From assembly GCA_049322755.1 (NCBI GenBank), contig JBMOQX010000047.1:1-64000 (forward strand): a stretch of DNA of 64,000 nucleotides, written 5' to 3'. Position numbers and translations under genes: made by a program. This document shows, piece after piece, positions 53,924 to 62,706 of the stretch (position 1 is its first letter; every line of letters begins with the position of its first letter). Source of the DNA: DATIUV01 sp049322755. Its GTDB lineage: Bacteria; Pseudomonadota; Gammaproteobacteria; Burkholderiales; UBA6910. The notes under the pieces are model-generated. The model was not told the DNA's origin and made no database searches. It saw only the letters and a program-made list of their open reading frames with translations.

Positions 53924-54603
53924 CCGCGCCGCTGCGCTATTCCCAGGCGGAGATCGACGCGGTGTACCGCGCGATCGCCGAGCGCCGCGACATGCGCCAT
54001 TTCCGGCCCGGCCCGGTGCCGCCCGACGTGCTGCGGCGGCTGCTGGCGGCGGCGCATCTCGCTCCCAGCGTCGGCTACATGCAGCCGTGGCGTTTTCTGC
54101 GCGTGACCGACGCGGCGACGCGCGCGGCGATCCACGAGCTGGTGGAGGCCGAGCGCCGGCGCACCGCCGAGGCGATGGGCGGGCGCCAGGCCGAGTTCAT
54201 GCGCCTCAAGGTGGAGGGCGTGCGCGAGTGCGGCGAGCTGCTGGTGGCGGCGCTGATGGACGGCCGCGAGAAGCACGTCTTCGGCCGGCGCACGCTGCCG
54301 GAGATGGACCTGGCGTCGGTGGCGTGCGCGATCCAGAACCTGTGGCTCGCGGCGCGCGCCGAGGGCATCGGCATGGGCTGGGTGTCGCTGTTCGATCCCG
54401 CGGCGCTGGCGGATCTGCTGGGCATGCCGGCGGGGTCGAAGCCGGTGGCGGTGCTGTGCGTGGGCCAGGTGGAGGCGTTCTACGAGCGGCCGATGCTGGA
54501 GATGGAAGGCTGGGCCGAGCGGCTGCGGCTGGAGTCGCTGGTATTCGAGAACCGGTGGGGCCGGGAGACCCGGCTCGCGGGCGGGGGAGCGGAAGATGGC
54601 TGA
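53920..54603 (+). CDS. bluB: 5,6-dimethylbenzimidazole synthase
   Basis: 227 residues. BluB cuts reduced FMN with O2 to yield dimethylbenzimidazole, the lower ligand of B12. Flavin-binding motifs are IAERRDMRHFRPGPVPPDVL near residue 20, AAHLAPSVGYMQPWRFLRV, and MGWVSLFDPAALADLLGMPA. It implies aerobic growth with de novo lower-ligand synthesis. Its ATG overlaps the preceding stop, and its end overlaps cobO by 8 bases. Confidence 0.92.
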   Translation: MTAPLRYSQAEIDAVYRAIAERRDMRHFRPGPVPPDVLRRLLAAAHLAPSVGYMQPWRFLRVTDAATRAAIHELVEAERRRTAEAMGGRQAEFMRLKVEGVRECGELLVAALMDGREKHVFGRRTLPEMDLASVACAIQNLWLAARAEGIGMGWVSLFDPAALADLLGMPAGSKPVAVLCVGQVEAFYERPMLEMEGWAERLRLESLVFENRWGRETRLAGGGAEDG

Positions 54604-55198
54604 CGACGAGGAGCGCCACCGCGCGCGCATGGCGCGCAAGAAGGCGGTGGTGGACGCCAAGGTGGCGGCCGCCACCGAGGACCGCGGCGTGGTGGTGATC
54701 ACCACCGGCAACGGCAAGGGCAAGTCCAGCTCCGGCTTCGGCATGGTGGCGCGGGCGCTGGGCCACGGCATGAAGGTGGGCGTGGTGCAGTTCATCAAGG
54801 GCACGTTCTCCACCGGCGAGGAGGCGTTCTTCCGCCGCTTCCCGGGCGAGGTGGACTACCGCGTGATGGGCGAGGGTTTCACCTGGGAGACCCAGGACCG
54901 GGAGCGCGACGTGCGCGCCTGCCGCGCGGCGTGGGAGCAGGCGGCGGCGATGCTGCGCGATCCCGCCTACGGCCTGGTGCTGCTGGACGAACTCAACATC
55001 GCGCTCAGGCACGGCTACCTGCCGGTGGCGGACGTGGTGGCGGCGCTGGAAGGCCGCCCGCGGATGCAGCACGTCGTGATCACCGGGCGCGGCGCCAAGG
55101 CCGAGCTGATCGAAGTCGCCGACACCGTCACCGAGATGAACGCGGTCAAGCACGCTTTCGATGCCGGCGTGCGCGCCCAGAAGGGCGTCGAGCTGTGA
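54596..55198 (+). CDS. cobO: cob(I)yrinic acid a,c-diamide adenosyltransferase
   Basis: 200 residues, CobO/BtuR family. The P-loop is ITTGNGKGKSSSGFGMVARA; further motifs are GVVQFIKGTFSTGEEAFF, FTWETQDRERDVRACRAAWE and LVLLDELNIALRHGYL. It transfers the adenosyl group of ATP to cob(I)alamin-type corrinoids. The 3' end overlaps the GTG start of cbiB. Confidence 0.94.
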   Translation: MADDEERHRARMARKKAVVDAKVAAATEDRGVVVITTGNGKGKSSSGFGMVARALGHGMKVGVVQFIKGTFSTGEEAFFRRFPGEVDYRVMGEGFTWETQDRERDVRACRAAWEQAAAMLRDPAYGLVLLDELNIALRHGYLPVADVVAALEGRPRMQHVVITGRGAKAELIEVADTVTEMNAVKHAFDAGVRAQKGVEL

Positions 55199-56118
55199 TC
55201 ACGGCGCTGCTGGCGGTCGTCGCGGCGGCGCTCGACCGGCTGCTGGGGGAGCCGCGCCGCTTCCACCCGCTGGTGGGCTTCGGCCGGCTGGCGACGGCGG
55301 TGGAAGGCGCGCTCTGCGGCGGCGTCGCCGTGGCGCCCGCATCGCGGCGCCTGCGCGGGGCGCTGGCGGTGGCAGTGCTGATCGTCCCGCTGGCCGGGCT
55401 CGCGCACTGGGCGGCGGGCGTGCCGGTGCTGGGCGTCGCCGTGTCGCTCGCGCTGCTCTACCTGGCGCTGGGCGCGCGCAGCCTGGAGGAGCACGCCGAG
55501 CGGGTGGCGCAGGCGCTGGCGGCGGGCGACCTGGCCGCGGCGCGGGAGCGCGTCGGCTGGATGGTGAGCCGCGACACCGCGGCGATGTCGCCGGAGGACG
55601 TGGCGCGCGCGACGGTGGAGTCGGTGCTGGAGAACGGCAACGACGCGGTGTTCGGCGCGCTGTTCTGGTTCGCGGTGGCCGGCGCGCCGGGCGTGGTGGC
55701 GTACCGCCTGGCCAACACCCTGGACGCCATGTGGGGCTACCGCACCGAGCGCTACCTGCGCTTCGGCTGGGCCGCGGCGCGCTTCGACGACCTGCTCAAT
55801 TTCGTTCCGGCGCGGCTCACTGCGCTCACCTACGCGGCCGTCGGACGCTTCGACCGCGCGCTCGCCTGCTGGCGTTCGCAGGCGGGCGCGTGGGAGAGCT
55901 TCAACGCCGGGCCGGTGATGGCCGCCGGCGCCGGCGCGTTGGGGCTGCGCCTCGGTGGTGCGGCGGTCTACCACGGTACGTTGAAGGAGCGTCCGCCGCT
56001 GGGCGAAGGCGACGCGCCCACCGCGCGCGACATCCGGCGCGCGCTGGCGCTGGTGCGCCATGGCGTGTGGCTGTGGCTCGGCGCGCTGCTGGCGATCGGA
56101 GCGGCGGCCCATGCTTGA
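55195..56118 (+). CDS. cbiB: adenosylcobinamide-phosphate synthase
   Basis: 307 residues with several membrane helices. Motifs are AALDRLLGEPRRFHPLVGFG at the start, VSRDTAAMSPEDVARATVES, NGNDAVFGALFWFAVAGAPG and NTLDAMWGYRTERYLRFGWA. It attaches aminopropanol phosphate to adenosylcobyrate, using the product of CobD. I use the GTG at 55195 because it overlaps the cobO stop as GTGA. Confidence 0.92.
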   Translation: MITALLAVVAAALDRLLGEPRRFHPLVGFGRLATAVEGALCGGVAVAPASRRLRGALAVAVLIVPLAGLAHWAAGVPVLGVAVSLALLYLALGARSLEEHAERVAQALAAGDLAAARERVGWMVSRDTAAMSPEDVARATVESVLENGNDAVFGALFWFAVAGAPGVVAYRLANTLDAMWGYRTERYLRFGWAAARFDDLLNFVPARLTALTYAAVGRFDRALACWRSQAGAWESFNAGPVMAAGAGALGLRLGGAAVYHGTLKERPPLGEGDAPTARDIRRALALVRHGVWLWLGALLAIGAAAHA

Positions 56119-57121
56119 GCACGGCGGACGCCTGCGGGAAGCGGCGGCGCGCCACGGCATCGCCCCGGAGCGCTGGCTCGATCTTTCCACCGGCATCAAT
56201 CCCGACGGTTGGCCGGTGCCGGCGCTGCCGCCCGAGGTCTGGCGCCGGCTGCCGGAAACCGGCGACGGCCTCGAGGCGGCGGCACGCCGGTACTACGGCA
56301 CCGCCGCGGTGCTGCCGGTGGCGGGCTCCCAGGCGGCGATCCAGGCGCTGCCGTGGCTGCGGCCGCGCTCGCGCGTCGGCGTCCTCGCGCCCACCTACGC
56401 CGAGCACGCCCGTGCCTGGCAGCGCGCGGGCCACGATGTGCTCGAAATCGACGCGGCGGCGGTGGCCGGCGCGCTGGACGCGCTCGACGTGCTGGTGCTG
56501 GTGAATCCCAACAACCCCACCGGCCAGCGCTGGCCGGCCCCGCAGCTCCTGCAGTGGCGCGCGATGCTCGCCGCGCGCGGCGGCTGGCTGGTGGTGGACG
56601 AAGCGTTCGCCGACCCCGCGCCCCAGGACAGCCTCGCAGCGATGAGCGCGCTGCCGGGGCTGGTGGTGCTGCGCTCGCTGGGCAAGTTCTTCGGCCTCGC
56701 GGGCGCGCGGGTGGGTTTCGTGCTGGCACCGGCCGACCTGCTGGCCGCGCTGGACGAGCGCCTCGGGCCGTGGGCGGTGGCGCATCCGGCGCGGGCGGTG
56801 GCGACGCTGGCGTTGGCCGACGACGCGTGGCAGCGTGCCGCGCGCCGCCGCCTGGACGCGGCCGGCGCGCGCCTGGCGGCGCTGCTGTCGGTTCACGGCC
56901 TCGAGCCCGCCGGGACGACGGCGCTGTTCGCCTGGGTTGCGACGCCGGACGCGGAAGCGGTGCACGACTTTCTCGCGCGCCAGGGCATCCTCACGCGCCG
57001 GTTCGCGGCGCCGCGGGGTGTGCGCTTCGGGCTTCCCGGCGATGACGCGCAGTGGCAGCGGCTGGAGGCGGCGCTGGCCGCCCGCGTGCGCGCGCTCGCG
57101 CCGGCGAGGGCGGCCGGATGA
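56111..57121 (+). CDS. cobD: threonine-phosphate decarboxylase
   Basis: 336 residues of PLP-dependent class I/II aminotransferase fold. Motifs are WLDLSTGINPDGWPVPALPP near the N-terminus, VLVNPNNPTGQRWPAP, VVDEAFADPAPQDSL and the PLP-lysine segment VVLRSLGKFFGLAGARVGFV. It makes aminopropanol phosphate for CbiB. The start at 56111 overlaps cbiB by 8 bases. Confidence 0.93.
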   Translation: MLEHGGRLREAAARHGIAPERWLDLSTGINPDGWPVPALPPEVWRRLPETGDGLEAAARRYYGTAAVLPVAGSQAAIQALPWLRPRSRVGVLAPTYAEHARAWQRAGHDVLEIDAAAVAGALDALDVLVLVNPNNPTGQRWPAPQLLQWRAMLAARGGWLVVDEAFADPAPQDSLAAMSALPGLVVLRSLGKFFGLAGARVGFVLAPADLLAALDERLGPWAVAHPARAVATLALADDAWQRAARRRLDAAGARLAALLSVHGLEPAGTTALFAWVATPDAEAVHDFLARQGILTRRFAAPRGVRFGLPGDDAQWQRLEAALAARVRALAPARAAG

Positions 57122-58029
57122 AGCGGCTCGCGCTGGCGCTCGCCGCGCTGCTCCTGGCGGCGGCAGGGGTTCGCGCGCAGGTGAGCGCGCGGGACCACCT
57201 GGGCAAGACCGTGACGCTGCCGGCGCCGGCGCAGCGCATCGTCAGCCTCGCGCCCCATGCCACCGAGCTGTTGTTCGCCGCGGGCGCCGGCGCGCGGGTG
57301 GTGGGGGCGGTGGACTGGAGCGACTTTCCACCCGAGGCGCGGGAGGTGCCGCGGGTGGGCAGCTACGTCCAGCCCGACCTGGAGCGCATCGTCGCGCTCC
57401 AGCCGGATCTGGTGGTGGCGTGGTACAGCGGCAACGACCCGCGGGTGGTGGAGCGCCTGCGCGCGCTGGGCTACCCCGTCTACGTGACCGAGCTGCGCGA
57501 CCTGGAGCACGTCCCCGCCGCCATCGAGCGGCTCGGGCGCCTGGCGGGCTCCGAGGCGGCGGCGGCCCAGGCGGCTGCGGCCTACCGCGCCCGGCGCGAC
57601 GCCCTCGCCGCGCGCTACTCGGGCAAGCCGGCGGTGGGGGTTTTCTACCAGATCTGGGACAAGCCGCTGATGACCATCAATGGCGAGCATCTCATCAGCC
57701 GGGTGATGGAACTGTGCGGCGGGCGCAACGTGTTCGGCGACCTGCCGACGCTCACGCCCCATCTCAACGTCGAGCGCGTGATCGTCGCCAACCCCCAGGC
57801 CATCGTCGCCAGCGGCATGGGCGAGGCGCGGCCCGACTGGCTCGCCGACTGGCGCCGCTGGCCCGAGCTGGCGGCGGTGCGCAACGGCCACCTGTTCTTC
57901 GTGCCGTCGGATTTCCTGCAACGGCCGACGCCGCGGGTGCTCGACGGCGCGCAGATGCTGTGCGAGGCGCTGGACCGGGTGCGCGACGACCTGGCCCGTG
58001 CCGGCGGCGAGCGGCGGGCGCAGCGGTGA
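57118..58029 (+). CDS. btuF: cobalamin ABC-transporter substrate-binding protein
   Basis: 303 residues: signal peptide (LALALAALLLAAAGVRAQ), then the BtuF fold (PAQRIVSLAPHATELLFAAG, VGAVDWSDFPPEAREVPRVG, PDLERIVALQPDLVVAWYSG, VFYQIWDKPLMTINGEHLIS). It delivers cobalamin to BtuCD in the periplasm. No BtuC or BtuD is visible, so they may lie right of the window. The ATG overlaps the cobD stop. Confidence 0.9.
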   Translation: MKRLALALAALLLAAAGVRAQVSARDHLGKTVTLPAPAQRIVSLAPHATELLFAAGAGARVVGAVDWSDFPPEAREVPRVGSYVQPDLERIVALQPDLVVAWYSGNDPRVVERLRALGYPVYVTELRDLEHVPAAIERLGRLAGSEAAAAQAAAAYRARRDALAARYSGKPAVGVFYQIWDKPLMTINGEHLISRVMELCGGRNVFGDLPTLTPHLNVERVIVANPQAIVASGMGEARPDWLADWRRWPELAAVRNGHLFFVPSDFLQRPTPRVLDGAQMLCEALDRVRDDLARAGGERRAQR

Positions 58030-58248
58030 GCACCTTCCGCAGACGCGATGGCGTACCGGCGCCGGCGCGGGTCCGGGGGCGCGTGGCGCGTTGTTCGCGG
58101 CGACCCGGAAGCGCGCGGGCGTCGGCGATTCACCGCGGAGGACGCAGGGGACGCGGAGGAGAACGCGCTCAAGCTTCATGCGACGGCGGGCCTTGCCGAG
58201 GCGGGCGGCTCGAGTGAAGCGCATGCATGACTTCGGGTTGACCCGCCC
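58030..58248. repeat. gap with a GGACGCRGRG-type short tandem repeat
   Basis: This 219-base gap breaks the otherwise tight btuF-cobQ spacing. Around 58130-58162 the plus strand reads TTCACCGCGGAGGACGCAGG then GGACGCGGAGGAGAA, an imperfect repeat of an about 11-base unit. I recall the same motif scattered in intergenic regions of many proteobacteria, often mis-annotated as short proteins. No convincing gene is present. Confidence 0.5.
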
Positions 58249-59733
58249 ATGACCGCCCGCGCGCTGATGATCCAGGGCTGCACGTCGGACGCCGGCAAGA
58301 GCGCGCTGGTGACCGGGCTCGGGCGCGTGCTGCGGCGGCGGGGGGTGGACGTGGCGCCGTTCAAGCCGCAGAACATGGCGCTGAACAGCGCGGTGACCGC
58401 CGACGGCGGCGAGATCGGCCGCGCCCAGGCGGTGCAGGCTCACGCCTGCGGGGTGGCGCCCACCACCGACATGAACCCGGTGCTGCTCAAGCCCAATACC
58501 GACGTCGGCGCCCAGGTGATCGTCCACGGCCGCGCCATCGGCACCATGGACGCCCTGGACTACCACGCCTACAAGGCCACCGCCCGGGCGGCGGTGCTGG
58601 AGTCGTTCGCGCGCCTCGCGCGGCGGCACGAGGTGGTGCTGGTGGAAGGCGCAGGCAGTCCCGCCGAGATCAATCTGCGCCAGAACGACATCGCCAACAT
58701 GGGCTTCGCCGAGGCGGTGGACTGCCCGGTGGTGCTGATCGCCGACATCGACCGCGGCGGCGTGTTTGCGCACCTGGTGGGCACGCTGGAGCTGCTCTCG
58801 CCCTCCGAGCAGGCGCGGGTGCGGGGCATGGTGATCAACCGCTTCCGCGGCGACCTCGGGCTGCTCGCGCCGGGCCTCGACTGGCTGGAGCGGCGCACCG
58901 GCCGGCCGGTGTACGGCGTGCTGCCGTATCTCCAGGGCCTGCACCTGGAGGCGGAGGACGCGCTCCAGTCCCAGGAGGGCGAGCGCGCGGCGGCCGCGCT
59001 GCGCGTGGTGGTGCCCGCGCTGCCGCGCATCAGCAACGCCACCGACTTCGATCCGCTGCGTCTGCATTCGCAGGTGCGCTTCCGCTACGTCGGCCCCGGC
59101 GAAGCGCCGCCGCCGGCCGACCTGGTCATCCTGCCGGGCAGCAAGAGCGTGCGCGCCGACCTCGCCTGGCTGCGGGAGAACGGATGGGAAGCGGCGCTGC
59201 GGCGACACCTGCGTTACGGCGGCAAGCTGATCGGCATCTGCGGCGGCTTCCAGATGCTGGGCCGCGAGATCCGCGACCCGCGCGGCCTCGAGGGACCGGC
59301 CGGCGCAAGCCCCGGTTTCGGCCTGCTGGACCTGGAAACGACGCTGGCGCTCGAGAAGCAGCTGCGCAACGTGCGCGGCCGGCTGCTGCCGGGCGGCGTG
59401 GAGGTGCGCGGCTACGAGATCCACGCCGGCGTGAGCACCGGGGCGGCGCTGGCGCGGCCGGCGGCGGAGCTGGAAGGGCGCCCCGACGGCGCGTTGTCGA
59501 ACGACGACCAGGTGCTGGGCACCTACCTCCACGGCGTGTTCGAGTCGCGCGCCGCCTGCGACGCGCTGCTGGCGTGGGCCGGTCTCGCGGCGCCGGCGAC
59601 GCCGGACTACGGGCGCCTGCGGGAAGCCGGCATCGACCGCCTGGCCGACGCCATCGAAGCGCACCTCGACCTCGCCCGGCTGCTGGCGCTGGTGGGCGTC
59701 GACGCGGCGCGCCCGGCGCGGGTGAGCGCGTGA
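58249..59733 (+). CDS. cobQ: adenosylcobyric acid synthase
   Basis: 494 residues, usual for CobQ/CbiP. The P-loop is LMIQGCTSDAGKSALVTGLG; substrate regions are PFKPQNMALNSAVTADGGEI and VLVEGAGSPAEINLRQNDIA. The glutamine-amidotransferase part has LVILPGSKSVRADLAWLREN, GICGGFQMLGREIRDP with the catalytic cysteine, RGYEIHAGVSTG and GTYLHGVFESRAACDALLAW. It amidates four side chains of adenosylcobyrinate a,c-diamide. Its stop overlaps the cobU GTG. Confidence 0.95.
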   Translation: MTARALMIQGCTSDAGKSALVTGLGRVLRRRGVDVAPFKPQNMALNSAVTADGGEIGRAQAVQAHACGVAPTTDMNPVLLKPNTDVGAQVIVHGRAIGTMDALDYHAYKATARAAVLESFARLARRHEVVLVEGAGSPAEINLRQNDIANMGFAEAVDCPVVLIADIDRGGVFAHLVGTLELLSPSEQARVRGMVINRFRGDLGLLAPGLDWLERRTGRPVYGVLPYLQGLHLEAEDALQSQEGERAAAALRVVVPALPRISNATDFDPLRLHSQVRFRYVGPGEAPPPADLVILPGSKSVRADLAWLRENGWEAALRRHLRYGGKLIGICGGFQMLGREIRDPRGLEGPAGASPGFGLLDLETTLALEKQLRNVRGRLLPGGVEVRGYEIHAGVSTGAALARPAAELEGRPDGALSNDDQVLGTYLHGVFESRAACDALLAWAGLAAPATPDYGRLREAGIDRLADAIEAHLDLARLLALVGVDAARPARVSA

Positions 59734-60251
59734 GAAGCCTCATCCTCGGCGGCGTGCGCTCCGGCAAGAGCCGGCTGGCGGAGCGGCTCGCGCGCGCGGG
59801 CGGCGGCGACGTGGTCTACGTCGCCACCGCCACCGCGGGCGACGACGAGATGCGCCGGCGCATCGACGAGCACCGCGCACGCCGGCCGGCGGGCTGGGTC
59901 ACGGTCGAAGAGCCGATCCGGCTGGCCGACGCGCTGACGGGGCACGCGCACCCGGGCCGCTGCCTGCTGGTGGAGTGCTTGACGCTGTGGCTCACCAATT
60001 TGTTCTGCGCCGACGATCCCGCGCTGCCGGCACGCGAGCGCGCGGCGCTGCTGCGGGTGCTGCCGCGGCTCCCCGGGGTACTGATCCTGGTGAGCAACGA
60101 AACCAACCTGGGGGTGGTCCCCGTCGATCCGCTGTCGCGCCGCTTCTGCGAGGAGGCCGGCACGCTGCACCAGGAGCTCGCGGCGCTGTGCGACCGGGTG
60201 GTGCTGACGGTGGCGGGACTGCCCCACGTCCTGAAAGGAGATCCGCTGTGA
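59730..60251 (+). CDS. cobU: adenosylcobinamide kinase / guanylyltransferase
   Basis: 173 residues, normal length. The P-loop is LILGGVRSGKSRLAERLARA, followed by YVATATAGDDEMRRRIDEHR with the guanylylated histidine, LLVECLTLWLTNLF and LILVSNETNLGVVPVDPLSR. It phosphorylates adenosylcobinamide and converts it to the GDP form for CobS. The GTG start overlaps the cobQ stop, and the stop overlaps cobT. Confidence 0.94.
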   Translation: MRSLILGGVRSGKSRLAERLARAGGGDVVYVATATAGDDEMRRRIDEHRARRPAGWVTVEEPIRLADALTGHAHPGRCLLVECLTLWLTNLFCADDPALPARERAALLRVLPRLPGVLILVSNETNLGVVPVDPLSRRFCEEAGTLHQELAALCDRVVLTVAGLPHVLKGDPL

Positions 60252-61306
60252 GCGCTCCCTGGCTCTACACGCCCGCCGCACCGGTGGACGAAGCCGCCGC
60301 GCAGGCCGCGCTCGCCCGGCAGGCGCAGCTGACCAAGCCGCCCGGCGCGCTGGGGCGTCTGGAGGATCTGGCGGTGCGGCTCGCCGGCCTGCAGGGCCGC
60401 GAGCGTCCCGCGGTGGACCGCGTGCGCATCGTCGTCTTCGCCGCCGACCACGGCGTCGCCGCCGAGGGCGTGTCGGCGTTTCCGCAGGCGGTGACGATGG
60501 AGATGGTGAAGAACTTCGCTCGCGGCGGCGCGGCGATCTCGGTGCTGGCCCGCGCGCTGGGCGCGGAGCTGGAGGTGGTGGACGCGGGCACGCTGTGCGA
60601 CCCGGGCCCGCTGCCGGGCGTGGTGTCGCACCGCGCCGGCGAGGGCACGGCCAACCTGGCGCGGGAACCGGCGATGACGCCGGGGCAGCTCACCGTCGCG
60701 CTGGAGGCGGGGCACGCGGCGGCGATGCGGGCGCGCGCCGCGGGTGCCGAGCTCTTCGTCGGCGGCGAGATGGGCATCGCCAACACCACCGCGGCGGCGG
60801 CGCTGGCGTGCGCGCTGCTGGACGAGTCGCCGGCGACGCTGGCGGGACCCGGCACCGGGCTGAACCCCGCGGGCGTGGCGCGCAAGGCGGCGGTGATCGA
60901 GCGGGCATTGACGTTGCACGGCGCGCCGCTGGCCGAGCCGGTGGAGGCGCTGCGGCGCCTCGGCGGCTTCGAGATCGCGGCACTGGCCGGCAGTTTCGTC
61001 ACCTGCGCCCAGATCGGTCTGCCGGTGCTGGTGGACGGCTTCATCTGCGGCGCCGCCGCGCTGATGGCGGCGCGCCAGTGTCCGGGCGCCGCGCACTGGT
61101 TCCTTTATTCCCACGCCTCCGCCGAGCCCGGCCACCGGCGCATGCTGGCAGCGCTCGACGCGCGTCCCCTGCTGGACCTGGGGCTGCGGCTCGGCGAGGG
61201 CAGCGGCGCGGCGTTGGCGGTGCCGCTGCTGCGTCTCGCCTGCGCGCTGCACGCGGAGATGGCCACGTTCGCCGAAGCCGGCGTTTCCGGGAAGAGCGAG
61301 CCGTGA
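60248..61306 (+). CDS. cobT: nicotinate-nucleotide-dimethylbenzimidazole phosphoribosyltransferase
   Basis: 352 residues. Motifs are ARQAQLTKPPGALGRLEDLA near residue 25, IVVFAADHGVAAEGVSAFPQ, MEMVKNFARGGAAISVLARA, FVGGEMGIANTTAAAALACA and LAGPGTGLNPAGVARKAAVI. It activates dimethylbenzimidazole (made by BluB) to alpha-ribazole phosphate. The GTG at 60248 overlaps the cobU stop; a GTG start again follows for cobC. Confidence 0.94.
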   Translation: MSAPWLYTPAAPVDEAAAQAALARQAQLTKPPGALGRLEDLAVRLAGLQGRERPAVDRVRIVVFAADHGVAAEGVSAFPQAVTMEMVKNFARGGAAISVLARALGAELEVVDAGTLCDPGPLPGVVSHRAGEGTANLAREPAMTPGQLTVALEAGHAAAMRARAAGAELFVGGEMGIANTTAAAALACALLDESPATLAGPGTGLNPAGVARKAAVIERALTLHGAPLAEPVEALRRLGGFEIAALAGSFVTCAQIGLPVLVDGFICGAAALMAARQCPGAAHWFLYSHASAEPGHRRMLAALDARPLLDLGLRLGEGSGAALAVPLLRLACALHAEMATFAEAGVSGKSEP

Positions 61307-61899
61307 GCGCTGCCGCCGGCTGCATCGACCTGCTCCGCCACGGCGAGGCCGCCGGCGGGCGGCGCTACCGCGGAAGCACGGACGATCCCCTCACGGCCAC
61401 CGGCTGGGAGCAGATGCGGTCGGCGGTGGCAGGGGGCGCGTGGGATTGCATCGTCAGTTCGCCGCTCTCCCGCTGCCGGGCGTTCGCCGAGGCGCTGGCG
61501 GCCGAGCGCGGGATCGATCTGGCGGTCGACGCGCGGCTTCGGGAGATGGGCTTCGGCTGCTGGGAGGGGCGCAGCGCCGAGGAGCTGATGCGCGACGAGC
61601 GCGACGCGCTGCTGCGCTTCTGGGCCGACCCGGTCGCCAACGCGCCGCCGGACGGCGAGCCGCTGGTGGAAGTGGCGCGGCGCGTGCTGGAAGCGTGGCA
61701 CGAGCACGCCGCCCGGACGGCCGGCGCGCGGGTGCTGATGGTGAGCCACGGCGGGCCCATCCGCGTGATCCTCGGCCATCTCGCAGGCGTCCCGGACTCC
61801 GCGCTGATCACGCTTCCCGTGCCGCTCGCGAGCCTGCATCGGATCGAGCTGGGCGACGGCCGCCCTCAGGCCGTCCCCCGGCGGACGGAATGCGCGTGA
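61303..61899 (+). CDS. cobC: alpha-ribazole phosphatase-like histidine phosphatase
   Basis: 198 residues. Phosphohistidine motif LLRHGEAAGGRRYRGSTDDP at the start, SSPLSRCRAFAEALAAERG, LREMGFGCWEGRSAEELMR, and SHGGPIRVILGHLAGVP. It removes phosphate from alpha-ribazole phosphate or the nucleotide-loop product. Assignment to CobC rather than a general phosphoglycerate-mutase-like enzyme rests mainly on context. Confidence 0.87.
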   Translation: MSAAAGCIDLLRHGEAAGGRRYRGSTDDPLTATGWEQMRSAVAGGAWDCIVSSPLSRCRAFAEALAAERGIDLAVDARLREMGFGCWEGRSAEELMRDERDALLRFWADPVANAPPDGEPLVEVARRVLEAWHEHAARTAGARVLMVSHGGPIRVILGHLAGVPDSALITLPVPLASLHRIELGDGRPQAVPRRTECA

Positions 61900-61957
61900 C
61901 GAGGGGCAGTACCGGCTCCTCGCCGCGTCGCTCGCCAAGCCCCGGCGCGGCGCAGTG

Positions 61958-62704
61958 ATGCCGAAACGTCCCGCCCTCGAACCGTTCCTGATCGCGGTCC
62001 AGTTCCTTACCCGCCTGCCGGTGGCGCGGGGCGGCTGGTCGCCGCAGGACGTGGGCCGCTCGCTGGCCTACTACCCGGCGGTGGGGCTGCTGCTGGGCAT
62101 CGTCCTGGCCGCGCTGGCGTGGCTGCTGGGGGATGCGCGCAGCACCGTCGCCGCGGCGGTGATCCTGGCAGTCTGGGTTCTCGCCACCGGCGCACTGCAC
62201 CTGGACGGTCTCGCCGACAGCGCCGACGCCTGGCTCGGCGGCTTCGGCGACCGGGAGCGCACGCTCGCCATCATGAAGGACCCCCACCGCGGCGTGGCGG
62301 CGATCGTCGCCGTGGCGCTGGTGCTGATCATCAAGTTCGCCGCGCTGGAGGCGCTGCTGCATGCGCAAGCCTGGCCCGCGCTGCTGGTGGCGCCGCTGCT
62401 GGGCCGCGCGTCGGCGCCGCTGCTGTTTCTGACCACCGACTACGTGCGGCCGGGCGGATTGGGCTCGGCGATGGCCGAGCACCTGCCGCGAGCGGCGGCG
62501 ATCTGGGCGGTGGCGGTGGCGGCGGTGATCACGATCATCCCGCCCGGCGGCATTGCCATGCTGTTGGCCGGCGCGATTGCGTTCGCGGGCCTGAGGGCGC
62601 TGATGGTGAAACGCATCGGCGGCGCCACCGGCGACACCGCCGGTGCCGCCGTCGAGCTGACCGAGGCCGCGGCGCTCGTGGCGGCCGCCATCGCGCTCTC
62701 CTGA
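61958..62704 (+). CDS. cobS: adenosylcobinamide-GDP ribazoletransferase (cobalamin synthase)
   Basis: 248 residues with about six membrane helices. Motifs are FLIAVQFLTRLPVARGGW at the start, GALHLDGLADSADAWLGGFG, RTLAIMKDPHRGVAAIVAVA and GRASAPLLFLTTDYVRPGGL. It joins adenosylcobinamide-GDP to alpha-ribazole (phosphate) at the inner membrane. ATG at 61958 is used; a GTG just before it (61955) is possible. Followed 2 bases later by cbiZ. Confidence 0.94.
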   Translation: MPKRPALEPFLIAVQFLTRLPVARGGWSPQDVGRSLAYYPAVGLLLGIVLAALAWLLGDARSTVAAAVILAVWVLATGALHLDGLADSADAWLGGFGDRERTLAIMKDPHRGVAAIVAVALVLIIKFAALEALLHAQAWPALLVAPLLGRASAPLLFLTTDYVRPGGLGSAMAEHLPRAAAIWAVAVAAVITIIPPGGIAMLLAGAIAFAGLRALMVKRIGGATGDTAGAAVELTEAAALVAAAIALS

Positions 62705-62706
62705 CC

